Assembly (NCBI RefSeq): GCF_018333375.1
Contig: NZ_BORW01000016.1
Coordinates: forward strand, 44,952 to 108,951
Source: Paenibacillus cookii
GTDB taxonomy: Bacteria > Bacillota > Bacilli > Paenibacillales > Paenibacillaceae
DNA length: 64,000 nucleotides
Direction: 5' to 3'
Both the position numbers and the translations under genes were made by a program. Of this stretch, positions 52,682 through 60,631 are shown piece by piece; the first letter of the stretch is position 1; every line of letters begins with the position of its first letter. The notes beneath the pieces are model-generated. The model searched no databases and was not told where the DNA came from. It worked only from the letters and a program-made list of their open reading frames with translations.

Positions 52682-54276
52682 TGTTTAAAGTCATGTTGAT
52701 CGACGATGACGTTCCGATGCTGAAGGTGCTGAAGCAAATGATCGATTGGGATGCGCTCCAGCTCCATATCGTCGGTTCGACCTATTCGAGCGCCAAAGCG
52801 CTGCATATGTTCCAGGAGACTTGGCCGGACATTGTCGTGACCGACATCGGACTCCCGCAAAAAAACGGGATTGAGCTTGCCGAGGCCTTCCGCGGCATGA
52901 AACCCGACACCCGTGTCATTTTCTTGACCTGCCATGAAGATTTTCATTATGCCCAGCAGGCAATCAAGCTGAACGCCGACGATTACCTGCTCAAGGATCA
53001 GTTGACCGCAGCGCAGTTGGAGCAAAGTTTGCAAAAATCGATCCGGCTCCTCCGCTCCAAAGGAACTCCGTTGGTTCATAAAAGCTCCAATTATAACAGC
53101 GATTTGTTCAAGCAGGGTCTCATCCAACGGGTGCTGGACGGAGTGCATCCCGAAACGATGCGCGAGTACGCGGCCGGGCTCGGGATCTCATGGCAATACC
53201 CTTGGTTCATGATGGGGATCGCGCATTTGCATTATGCGACCTTTGAACGGCTGTACGTTCAAGGCAACGTCCCGTTGATCGCTTATGCCGTATACAATAT
53301 CGCCGTCGAGCTCGCTTCGTCATACGAAGGGATCACGCCGTTCATGGAGCAGGATCATTTGATCGTTTTATATAATTACAGGTTGAATTTGGCCGGCAAC
53401 GCCTGCTCCCATTTTCGGGATTATTTGCGGGAGCTGCGGTCCCGGACGGAGCAATTTTTGAAATTGCGGTTAAACATCTCGGCCGTGACGGACAAAATGG
53501 AGCTTGCGGCCCTGGGTTCCTGCTATCATCAGATGATTCGGCACAAATACGAGTTTTACGAGAATGGGAATTTTACGGCTGCCGACATGCAGCTCCTCGT
53601 GCAAAACATGTTTTTGCCTTTGCCCCAAGGGACGTTGGACGGCATGAAAGCGGAGCTTGAGCGTGCGGTGTTGGGAAACGATCTCTCCGCCATTCGCGAG
53701 TTGGCCGCTTCCATCGGGCATATGGCCAAGGAGAAGCGTTTTGAACCGGCCGAGTTCATTCAGGAAATTACGATGCTGCTGCGCCGCATGGACGTCATCT
53801 TTGCGGGGAAAAAGACGGATGAGACAAGATACGGTTACCTCCGTGCGGCGAGAACCTTGGACGATTGCATGGAGCTTGCGGAAAGGCAGCTTGCGCACAT
53901 CGCGCAGCATCAGCAGAAGGGAGCGGTCCGGGCCATCCAAGAGCCGAAGCTGCAGGTGATTCAGCAATTTATCGACCAGCACCTGGCCGACAATATCACT
54001 TCGATCGACATCGCCCGGTATTTATATTTGAATTCCAGTTATTTTTCCCGCTATTTCAAGCGTCTCACCGGCGTCAATTTTACGGATTACGTCCACCAAT
54101 ACAAAATGGGCATCGCCGCCAAAATGATGAAAAGCTCCGCGCAGACCTTGGAATCGCTCGCCATGGGGCTGGGCTATTCCGATCGCACCTATTTTTCCAA
54201 AGTGTTCAAGAAATACATCGGGATGACGCCAAGCGAGTACAAAGCGAAGCATGCCGTAAGCAAAACCGCGAGATGA
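52681..54276 (+). CDS. YesN-type response regulator with AraC DNA-binding domain
   Basis: 531 residues. Receiver domain with acidic pair (LIDDDVPML), phosphorylated Asp in DIVVTDIGLPQKNGIEL and KDQ in place of the last Lys pattern (YLLKDQLTA); then a long helical linker; C-terminal AraC domain with two helix-turn-helix motifs (ARYLYLNSSYFSRYFKRLTG, LAMGLGYSDRTYFSKVFKKY). It is the third open frame in the GH88-kinase-regulator run and should act on the promoters at 49.65, 54.34 and 56.30 kb, which carry 22-bp-spaced GTCAAAA-type elements. Kinase and regulator overlap by one base. Confidence 0.93.
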   Translation: MFKVMLIDDDVPMLKVLKQMIDWDALQLHIVGSTYSSAKALHMFQETWPDIVVTDIGLPQKNGIELAEAFRGMKPDTRVIFLTCHEDFHYAQQAIKLNADDYLLKDQLTAAQLEQSLQKSIRLLRSKGTPLVHKSSNYNSDLFKQGLIQRVLDGVHPETMREYAAGLGISWQYPWFMMGIAHLHYATFERLYVQGNVPLIAYAVYNIAVELASSYEGITPFMEQDHLIVLYNYRLNLAGNACSHFRDYLRELRSRTEQFLKLRLNISAVTDKMELAALGSCYHQMIRHKYEFYENGNFTAADMQLLVQNMFLPLPQGTLDGMKAELERAVLGNDLSAIRELAASIGHMAKEKRFEPAEFIQEITMLLRRMDVIFAGKKTDETRYGYLRAARTLDDCMELAERQLAHIAQHQQKGAVRAIQEPKLQVIQQFIDQHLADNITSIDIARYLYLNSSYFSRYFKRLTGVNFTDYVHQYKMGIAAKMMKSSAQTLESLAMGLGYSDRTYFSKVFKKYIGMTPSEYKAKHAVSKTAR

Positions 54277-54325
54277 AGCGCTTGCAGCCACGGCGGCCGG
54301 CCAACATCGGCTCGGTGCGGAAAAA

Positions 54326-54389
54326 GTCAAAATATTACCCATACCAGGTCAGAATCCATCCTTCGAGCGGGATGGATTTTTTTTATGAT
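54326..54389 (+). promoter_or_regulatory. Importer promoter with direct-repeat activator site
   Basis: GTCAAAATATTACCC at 54326 and GTCAGAATCCATCCT at 54348 are direct repeats exactly 22 bp apart. The -10 TATGAT starts at 54384, 58 bases after the first repeat. Same geometry as at 49626 and 56284. Confidence 0.75.
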
Positions 54390-54468
54390 ATAAGCAAGTT
54401 CAAATCCCTGGATTTTGCAAATCGTACACGCGGCCTTGAGGCCAACTAATCATGTTGAGGTGATACAA

Positions 54469-55401
54469 GTGGAAGCTGCCAAACCAAGTCTGAAGACCGA
54501 GAAACCTCAGAAAGCCCGCAAATTTTGGACGCCCAAGCGGAAGGAGGCCCTCGTCGGCTGGTTGTTCCTTGCTCCCGAAATCGTCGGGATGCTGCTGCTC
54601 AATGTTTTTGCGCTTGGATTTTCCCTGTATTTAAGCTTTACTTCCTGGAACCTTTTGTCCGGGATTTCGGGGATCAAATTCGCGGGGCTCGAAAATTACA
54701 TTCACATGTTTCAGGATCCGACGATCCTGAAGGCGCTGAAAAACAATTTGATTTATACCGTCCTGACGGTTCCGGTTCCGATCGCGATCGCGCTCGTGCT
54801 CGCCGTTTTGATCCATAACAAGGTGTTCTGGAAGGACTATTTTAAGGTCGTGTTTTTTATACCGTATATCTCGTCCATCATTGCCGTTGCGGCCGTATGG
54901 AGCGCATTGTTCCATCCTTCTTTGGGGCCGGTGAACCAGTTCCTGATGGACCTGGGCATCTCCAACCCGCCGAAATGGCTCGTGGATCCCAAAACGTCGC
55001 TCATTTCGATCGCCATTATCAGCTCCTGGGCCGGACTCGGGTATACGATCATCATTTATCTGGCCGGACTTACGAACATATCGAGCGAACTGTATGAAGC
55101 CGCGGAAATCGATGGCGCTACGGCCCTGACGAAGTTTTTTAAAATTACGGTTCCGCTGCTTCGCCCGACAACCTTTTTCCTGCTCATCACGATGCTGATC
55201 GGCTCCTTTAAAGTGTTCGATATCATTTCCTACCTGACGGAAGGAGGGCCGGACAATTCCTCGACGGTCATTGTGTTCCGGATCTACGAGGAAGGGTTCG
55301 TGAACTACAACATGGGTTATGCTTCCGCGATTTCCTGGCTGCTGTTTGCCATTATTGCGGCTATTACGGCAGCTACCTGGAAAATGAGAAAAGAAGAGTA
55401 G
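54469..55401 (+). CDS. Sugar ABC transporter permease (UgpA/LplB-like)
   Basis: 310 residues from a GTG that has GAGGTGAT five bases upstream; a TTG further up at 54415 would also be open but lacks a site. Six hydrophobic helices and the cytoplasmic EAA loop (ELYEAAEIDGATALTKFFKITVPLLRP, given here as EAAEIDGATALTKFFKI) define a binding-protein-dependent carbohydrate permease. No ATPase gene is in the window, so a shared MsmX-like ATPase is expected. It pairs with the next gene, 19 bases downstream. Confidence 0.92.
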   Translation: MEAAKPSLKTEKPQKARKFWTPKRKEALVGWLFLAPEIVGMLLLNVFALGFSLYLSFTSWNLLSGISGIKFAGLENYIHMFQDPTILKALKNNLIYTVLTVPVPIAIALVLAVLIHNKVFWKDYFKVVFFIPYISSIIAVAAVWSALFHPSLGPVNQFLMDLGISNPPKWLVDPKTSLISIAIISSWAGLGYTIIIYLAGLTNISSELYEAAEIDGATALTKFFKITVPLLRPTTFFLLITMLIGSFKVFDIISYLTEGGPDNSSTVIVFRIYEEGFVNYNMGYASAISWLLFAIIAAITAATWKMRKEE

Positions 55402-55419
55402 AAGGAGGAGAGGACGACC

Positions 55420-56256
55420 ATGCCGTTTATTCGCAGAAATATTTCAAAGCTCATTACGACGGTGCTAATGGGAGCTTTATCCGTATTTTTCCTGATTCCG
55501 TTCGTGTGGATGGTCTCGTCGGCGTTTAAATTCGAAAAGGACGTCATGCGTTTTCCCATTGAGTGGATTCCTAAATCGATAAATGTGGTGTACAATTTCA
55601 AAGCGGTTTGGATGGGGAAAGTCCCCTTCCTGCACATTTATTTCAACTCGATCAAGGTTGCCGTCATCGTTACGTTCATCACCTTGCTCGTGTCGACCAT
55701 GGCGGCCTATTCGTTCACGAAGCTTAAATTTCGCGGAAGAAACCTGGTGTTTACGGCGCTGCTCGCCTTCATGATCATCCCGGACCAGGCAACGCTGATT
55801 CCGCGGTTCATGCTCATCCGCTGGATGGGGCTCTATGATACGCATGTCGCGCTGATTTTCATGAGCATGTTTTCGATTTATTTTACGTTCCTGCTGCGCC
55901 AGTTTATGGTGGGGATCAGCGATGAATACATCGAAGCGGCGAAAATCGACGGGGCAGGCCATTTCCGAACCTTCGCGTCGATCATCGTCCCGCTCTGCCG
56001 GCCGGTGCTGGCGACCGTGGCCATCATCAAATTCATCTGGTCGTGGAACGACTATCAGAACCCGCTCATCTTTTTGCAGACGAAGGACCTGTATACCATC
56101 CCGCTCGGCATGACCTTGTTCCGGGACGATTATACGACCAACGACGCCATCATGATGATGGCCTCGCTTTCCGCGATCGTGCCGCTTTTGATCGTATTCA
56201 TCATTTTGCAAAAACAGGTCATCAACGGGATCGCCTTGGGCGGGGTCAAGGGCTGA
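55420..56256 (+). CDS. Sugar ABC transporter permease (UgpE/YtcP-like)
   Basis: 278 residues with six helices and the EAA motif (EAAKIDGAGHFRTFASIIVP, given as EAAKIDGAGHFRTFA). GGAGGAGAGG precedes the ATG. It is the second half of the importer channel and is followed by the solute-binding protein gene, which has its own promoter. Confidence 0.92.
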   Translation: MPFIRRNISKLITTVLMGALSVFFLIPFVWMVSSAFKFEKDVMRFPIEWIPKSINVVYNFKAVWMGKVPFLHIYFNSIKVAVIVTFITLLVSTMAAYSFTKLKFRGRNLVFTALLAFMIIPDQATLIPRFMLIRWMGLYDTHVALIFMSMFSIYFTFLLRQFMVGISDEYIEAAKIDGAGHFRTFASIIVPLCRPVLATVAIIKFIWSWNDYQNPLIFLQTKDLYTIPLGMTLFRDDYTTNDAIMMMASLSAIVPLLIVFIILQKQVINGIALGGVKG

Positions 56257-56283
56257 CATTGATCGCGTATGCGGTTTCAAAAA

Positions 56284-56347
56284 GTCAAAAAAGTGATCGT
56301 TATACCTCAAAATTATGCACTTGCGAACCGCGGCCAGTGATTATACT
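56284..56347 (+). promoter_or_regulatory. Binding-protein promoter with direct-repeat activator site
   Basis: GTCAAAAAAGTGATC at 56284 and CTCAAAATTATGCAC at 56306 are 22 bp apart. The -10 TATACT starts at 56342, 58 bases after the first repeat. The second element resembles the 49626 site (TCAAAATTRTGCAC). Confidence 0.75.
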
Positions 56348-56391
56348 GGGGTTGCAAGGATGAGGAACTTCCATATTTAGGGGGCAGAAAA

Positions 56392-57762
56392 ATGAGAAGG
56401 AAAAGCAAACGGAATTTTGTGGCTTCACTTTGCCTGTTGTTGGCAGCGTTTACCGCGCTGAGCGGATGCGGCGGCAATTCCGGTTCGGCCGGCGGAAGCG
56501 GGAAATCGTCCGATGGACAAGTCACGATTAAGTACTACAACTGGGACAATGCCGATCAGGAAGCCGCGACGGACGCGATGCTCAAAGAATTCGAAGCGCA
56601 AAATCCGAACATCAAAGTAGAGCATGTCGTGCTGGTTCCCGGCAACTCGGTGGAAATGCTGAAAAAACTCGATTTCCTCATATCGTCCGGCGAAGCCGTC
56701 GATGTCGTCAACCTGCCGAGCTCAGGCACCGTGATCGAACGGGCGGCCCGGGGGGCGCTTGCTCCGTTGAATGAATTTTACGACAAAGAAGGGTTAAAGC
56801 CGGAAGACGAATATTACGTCAATCCGAAGGTAGGCGACAAATATTACGGCATGCAGATGACCGCGGGTTATCAGTTCGTGCTGCTCAACAAAGATGCGTT
56901 GGACGAAGCGGGGCTGCCCGTGCCGACCTATGGCTGGACATGGGACGATTTCCGCGATTACGCGAAAAAGCTGACCAAAGGCGAAGGCGTCGACAAACGT
57001 TACGGCACGTATTTCCATACATGGGAGCTGTACATGAACGCGCCGGCCCAGACGGTCATGAAAGACCCGTTCCGCTACGATGACGGCACCACCATCCTTT
57101 CGGACCCGACGTACAAATACTTCTTCCAGCTTCGCAAGGACATGGAGAACATCGACAAATCCGCGAAGCCTTACGCCGATACGCTTGCCGCCAAGCTGAA
57201 CTACCGAAGCGAATTTTTCAGCGGCGATGCCGCGATGCTGCTTTCGGGAAGCTTCATGATCCCGGATCCGGGGAACGTGGAACAGTATCCGCATGATTTC
57301 AAAACCGCGTTTGCGCCGGTACCGCTTCCGCCGCAGAATGCTTTGCCTAAAAACTACGAGGGCGGCAAATATTTCGTGGGCGGCGGCCAGCTGGCAATGG
57401 GGGCAACGTCCAAACATAAAGAAGAAGCCTACAAGCTGATGCGCTTCATGACGACGACGGACTCGGAATCGAGAATGGAGTTCTCCGGCTGGAAAAAATC
57501 CGACCAAAACAAAGTGCTTGACCGTCTGGTCGGCAAAAACAAGGACATGTACGACGTGGATTCGTTGAAAAACACGCTGTTTGGTCCGGACATCAAATAT
57601 TTGGACGCTTCGCCGATCGTGACGACAAGCTCTTCCGATCTGACCAAAGTCATCGATGACGGGTTCAGCAAATTCATGCTGAGCAACGAACCGATTGACG
57701 ACGTTCAGAAGTGGATGGTGGAGGAAGCGACCAAAATCATTAACGAAAAAGAAGCAAAGTAG
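56392..57762 (+). CDS. Extracellular solute-binding lipoprotein of the sugar importer
   Basis: 456 residues, family 1 solute-binding protein. Lipobox ALSGCGG, then NSGSAGGSGKSSDGQVTIKYY leading into a two-lobe binding fold (NADQEAATDAMLKEFEAQN; GAIAPLNEF-like start of lobe hinge as GALAPLNEFYD). AGGGGG precedes the ATG. With the two permeases it forms the importer for the oligosaccharide later cut by GH88. Its separate promoter with the same activator geometry suggests higher expression than the permeases, usual for binding proteins. Confidence 0.93.
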   Translation: MRRKSKRNFVASLCLLLAAFTALSGCGGNSGSAGGSGKSSDGQVTIKYYNWDNADQEAATDAMLKEFEAQNPNIKVEHVVLVPGNSVEMLKKLDFLISSGEAVDVVNLPSSGTVIERAARGALAPLNEFYDKEGLKPEDEYYVNPKVGDKYYGMQMTAGYQFVLLNKDALDEAGLPVPTYGWTWDDFRDYAKKLTKGEGVDKRYGTYFHTWELYMNAPAQTVMKDPFRYDDGTTILSDPTYKYFFQLRKDMENIDKSAKPYADTLAAKLNYRSEFFSGDAAMLLSGSFMIPDPGNVEQYPHDFKTAFAPVPLPPQNALPKNYEGGKYFVGGGQLAMGATSKHKEEAYKLMRFMTTTDSESRMEFSGWKKSDQNKVLDRLVGKNKDMYDVDSLKNTLFGPDIKYLDASPIVTTSSSDLTKVIDDGFSKFMLSNEPIDDVQKWMVEEATKIINEKEAK

Positions 57763-57802
57763 TTGGTTTTCAACTGACTCAAGCCAAAAGCAGCAGGCAG
57801 CG

Positions 57803-57848
57803 AAAAAGCCCGCTCGCACGCCAAAGCGTACGAAGCGGGCTTTTTTTC
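57803..57848 (+). terminator. Terminator of sugar importer
   Basis: AAAGCCCGCT pairs with AGCGGGCTTT across a 19-base loop, followed by seven T residues. The next gene is convergent. Confidence 0.87.
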
Positions 57849-57859
57849 GTTTGTGCGGA

Positions 57860-59188
57860 TCAAATCGCCTGCATCACGAAATAGATCACGAAGAGAAGCG
57901 ACACGACATAAAAGAGGGGCTTCACTTCGCGCCATTTGCCGACCGCGACATGGAACAGGGCATAGCTGATGAAACCGATCGCGATCCCGTCCACGATACT
58001 GTGCATCAGCGGGATAAACGCGATGATAAAAAACGCGGGAAACCCTTCTTCCAGCCGTTTAAAGGAAATATTGCGGACCGCCGGCATCATCAACCCCCCG
58101 ATAAAAACGAGGATCGGCGCAACCGCCTGATCCGGGACGAGCATGATGACCGGCATCGCGATCAGCGAGAGCAAAAACAGCGTCCCCGTAACGATCGGGG
58201 TCCAGCCGGTTTTTCCTCCGGCCGAAATGCCGGCGGCAGCCTCCACGGTAGAGACCGTCGGGCTTGTGCCGAAGAGGCCGCTCAAAAAGACGGTGAACGA
58301 AGTCGCCTGGATGGCGCGCTTAAAGCGCTCCTGTTTTCCGCTCATGTTCAACTGGGCGTTAATGAGTCCGACGTTCTCGAACACGATGACAAGCGTCAGC
58401 GAAAATACGGCGACGATCAACGTCGTTATTGAGGCGCCTTTCACCGACAGCTGCCCGAACACGTCTCCGTAAGTGGACCACGAGGACCCTCCAACATCCG
58501 CCGCCTTCGAAGGCGCGGCTCCGAGCAGATAAGCCAGCACCGTTCCTCCGATGATGGCCAGCAGCAAATTGCCGGGCACGTTGCGCATGTAGAGGATGCA
58601 CGTCAACGCCAACGTCGCAAGCGTTACAAGCACGCCCGGATCGGCGAACGAACGCATGGCAATTACCGAGGACGGATCCGAAGCGATCACGCCGCCTTTA
58701 TGCAATCCGATCAGGACCAGCATGAGGCCGATGCCGACCGAGATGGCTTCCTGAAGCGAGGCGGGAATGGCCGACCGCAACTTTTCGACGAAAGAGGTCA
58801 TGCTGATGGCCAAAAAACAGAGGCCGGACATCATGCCGACCGCCAGCGCCTGCTGCCACGTCAACCCCATCCCTTGGACGAGCGTGTAGGTAAACATGGC
58901 GTTAATCCCCATCCCGGGCGCGATGATCAAGGGAGCTTTTCCCCAAATGCCCATGACGAAGCACCCGACCGCCGACGCCAGAACCGTGGCGATAATCCCG
59001 GCTTCCTGGGGGATGCCGGCATCCGCCAATATCGATGAATTCACAATAATAATGTAGACGATCGCAAAAAAAGATACGACTCCCGCTAACAGCTCCCGCC
59101 GCCAAGCGCTCGGGGCAAGGCGGGAAGCCGGACTAGGTGAAGCGTTCTCTTTCGTATGCGACGGTCCATGGTTTTCCTGGTGGACCAA
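57860..59188 (-). CDS. NCS2-family purine permease (AzgA/PbuG-like)
   Basis: 442 residues from a TTG at 59188, which has AGCAGGT seven bases upstream; the TTG at 59233 overlaps the promoter -35. About 12-14 hydrophobic segments; the family signature GKAPLIIAPGMGINAMFTY is intact and NVGLINAQLNMSGK is in the middle. It matches the AzgA branch (adenine/guanine/hypoxanthine-proton symport). A -35/-10 pair on the minus strand (TTGAAA, 16 bases, TACAAT) lies directly upstream. No purine riboswitch is seen. Confidence 0.88.
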   Translation of the reverse strand: MVHQENHGPSHTKENASPSPASRLAPSAWRRELLAGVVSFFAIVYIIIVNSSILADAGIPQEAGIIATVLASAVGCFVMGIWGKAPLIIAPGMGINAMFTYTLVQGMGLTWQQALAVGMMSGLCFLAISMTSFVEKLRSAIPASLQEAISVGIGLMLVLIGLHKGGVIASDPSSVIAMRSFADPGVLVTLATLALTCILYMRNVPGNLLLAIIGGTVLAYLLGAAPSKAADVGGSSWSTYGDVFGQLSVKGASITTLIVAVFSLTLVIVFENVGLINAQLNMSGKQERFKRAIQATSFTVFLSGLFGTSPTVSTVEAAAGISAGGKTGWTPIVTGTLFLLSLIAMPVIMLVPDQAVAPILVFIGGLMMPAVRNISFKRLEEGFPAFFIIAFIPLMHSIVDGIAIGFISYALFHVAVGKWREVKPLFYVVSLLFVIYFVMQAI

Positions 59189-59205
59189 CCGAATACCTGC
59201 TTTCC

Positions 59206-59233
59206 ATTGTAGCCCCTCACCCAACCCTTTCAA
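59206..59233 (-). promoter_or_regulatory. Promoter of NCS2 permease
   Basis: On the minus strand TTGAAA, 16 bases, TACAAT. An IR (ATGGCGG-N7-CCGCCAT, 59249-59269) lies just upstream. Confidence 0.55.
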
Positions 59234-59338
59234 TGGTATTGAAAGAAATGGCGGCGCAAAACCGCCATGTGCATGATTGTATCACATTTATGTCAGCAAT
59301 GAGGTAAAAAATATGAAACAAAAGTAAAGAACTTTAAA

Positions 59339-59368
59339 TTGTAAGCGTTTTCTGCTGAAATCTATAAT
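59339..59368 (+). promoter_or_regulatory. cre-like site overlapping a promoter
   Basis: TTGTAAGCGTTTTCT (59339-59353) fits the CcpA cre consensus; its first six bases serve as a -35 with TATAAT 18 bases on (59363-59368). This promoter would read the PpiC gene and the following beta-helix gene, placing them under catabolite repression. Confidence 0.65.
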
Positions 59369-59469
59369 GGATTTGCGAAGCATTTATAACATGATTTGGA
59401 TATTTTCTTGCCGTATGATGGAGATCAAAGTTTTCATTGCCAAAAAATTCAAGGACGAGGGAGGTGCTT

Positions 59470-60558
59470 ATGGCCATGACGTCACGAAAATTAAGCAGAT
59501 CCAGCGTGTGGCTTATCGCCGGAATGACCGTCATTGCAGCCATTGCGTTCATCTTCGTTGAAAGGCCCGTTTTCTCCAAAACCAACCGATCCGACGATCC
59601 GATGGCAACCGTAAACGGCGAACCGATCCTCTTAAGCGAGTTTCAAAGAGCCGTGCAAGCGAACAAAGCCCGCGTCATCGACTATTTTCACGAAAAATAC
59701 GGCGCCGGGCAGTCGGCCTCCTTTTGGACCGAGACCTATGGCGGGGAAACTCCGCTTGAGCGTTTGAAGAGGACAGCGCTGGAGGAGAGCGTGAATTTGA
59801 AAGTCCAGCAGCTGATCGCCAAAGAACAGGGAGTGCTGACGGATATCCGTTACGACGTTTTTTTGCAAAATTTAGAGAACGAAAATGAAAGAAGAGCAAA
59901 GGCCATCGAAAATCATGAGGTGGTGTTCGGGCCTGCCCAATATACCGAGGATGCTTATTTCGAATATGCGATGGTGAATGCGGTGTTGTCGGTCAAAAAG
60001 CATTTGGCGGAACATGACTGGAAACCGGACGAACCGCAGCTGAAACGGTTTTACGAAACGAAAAAAAGCGAGCTGTACCAAGCGCCCGAAGCCGTAAAGG
60101 CGAGGCAGATATCGATATCTTTTCTTGATGCGGACCTGCATGCCGATGAACGCCGGAAGGCCCAGGCGAAACGAAAAATCGAGGCAGCGGCGGCGAAAAT
60201 CTCAAACGGCATGGCATTCGAGCAAGCGGCAAAGGAAATCGGTCCGGATGGACAAGTTGCGGAGCAATCCTATCCTTTGGACAACTTCAGGCATAACGCC
60301 AAAAGTCCGGTAGCTCAGGCGGCTTCGATGCTGCAGGCCGGGGAGATCAGCGGAATCATCGAAGAAAACGCCCGTTTTTACCTGATCCAAAGATTGGAGA
60401 ACGTGAGGGCTGGCTCCCGCTATTTGGCTTTTGATGCCGTAAAGGATCAAGTGTCCAAAGACTATATCGATGACCGCTATGCCGGTTACGTTCGTCAGCG
60501 GATCGCGGATGCGCGGGTTGTCGTCAATGAACGACTGTACAAGACGTTTCGAATGTAA
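59470..60558 (+). CDS. PpiC-type (parvulin) peptidyl-prolyl isomerase, membrane-anchored
   Basis: 362 residues from the ATG at 59470 with GGGAGG upstream; an ATG at 59437 lacks a site. A signal-anchor helix near residues 17-37 (SSVWLIAGMTVIAAIAFIFV), a SurA/PrsA-like helical region, and a Rotamase domain near 200-300 with the parvulin core around ARQISISFLDADLHADERR and SPVAQAASMLQAGEISGII. The fold aids folding of secreted proteins outside the membrane. The next gene is a large secreted beta-helix protein starting 74 bases downstream, so it may be a dedicated folding helper for it. Confidence 0.87.
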   Translation: MAMTSRKLSRSSVWLIAGMTVIAAIAFIFVERPVFSKTNRSDDPMATVNGEPILLSEFQRAVQANKARVIDYFHEKYGAGQSASFWTETYGGETPLERLKRTALEESVNLKVQQLIAKEQGVLTDIRYDVFLQNLENENERRAKAIENHEVVFGPAQYTEDAYFEYAMVNAVLSVKKHLAEHDWKPDEPQLKRFYETKKSELYQAPEAVKARQISISFLDADLHADERRKAQAKRKIEAAAAKISNGMAFEQAAKEIGPDGQVAEQSYPLDNFRHNAKSPVAQAASMLQAGEISGIIEENARFYLIQRLENVRAGSRYLAFDAVKDQVSKDYIDDRYAGYVRQRIADARVVVNERLYKTFRM

Positions 60559-60631
60559 AGCCGATCAGGCATTACATAAACGAGGATTTTTGCAAAATCC
60601 TCAAATCAAAAACGGAAAGGAATGTTGCTCA

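Noticed and set aside
59234..59338. Purine riboswitch upstream of the NCS2 permease
   Set aside because: The conserved purine aptamer loop sequences are absent, and the promoter TACAAT leaves almost no leader before the start codon.
60470..60631. ATG at 60470 as start of the beta-helix gene
   Set aside because: It lies within the PpiC coding region; the signal peptide and ribosome site place the start at TTG 60632.
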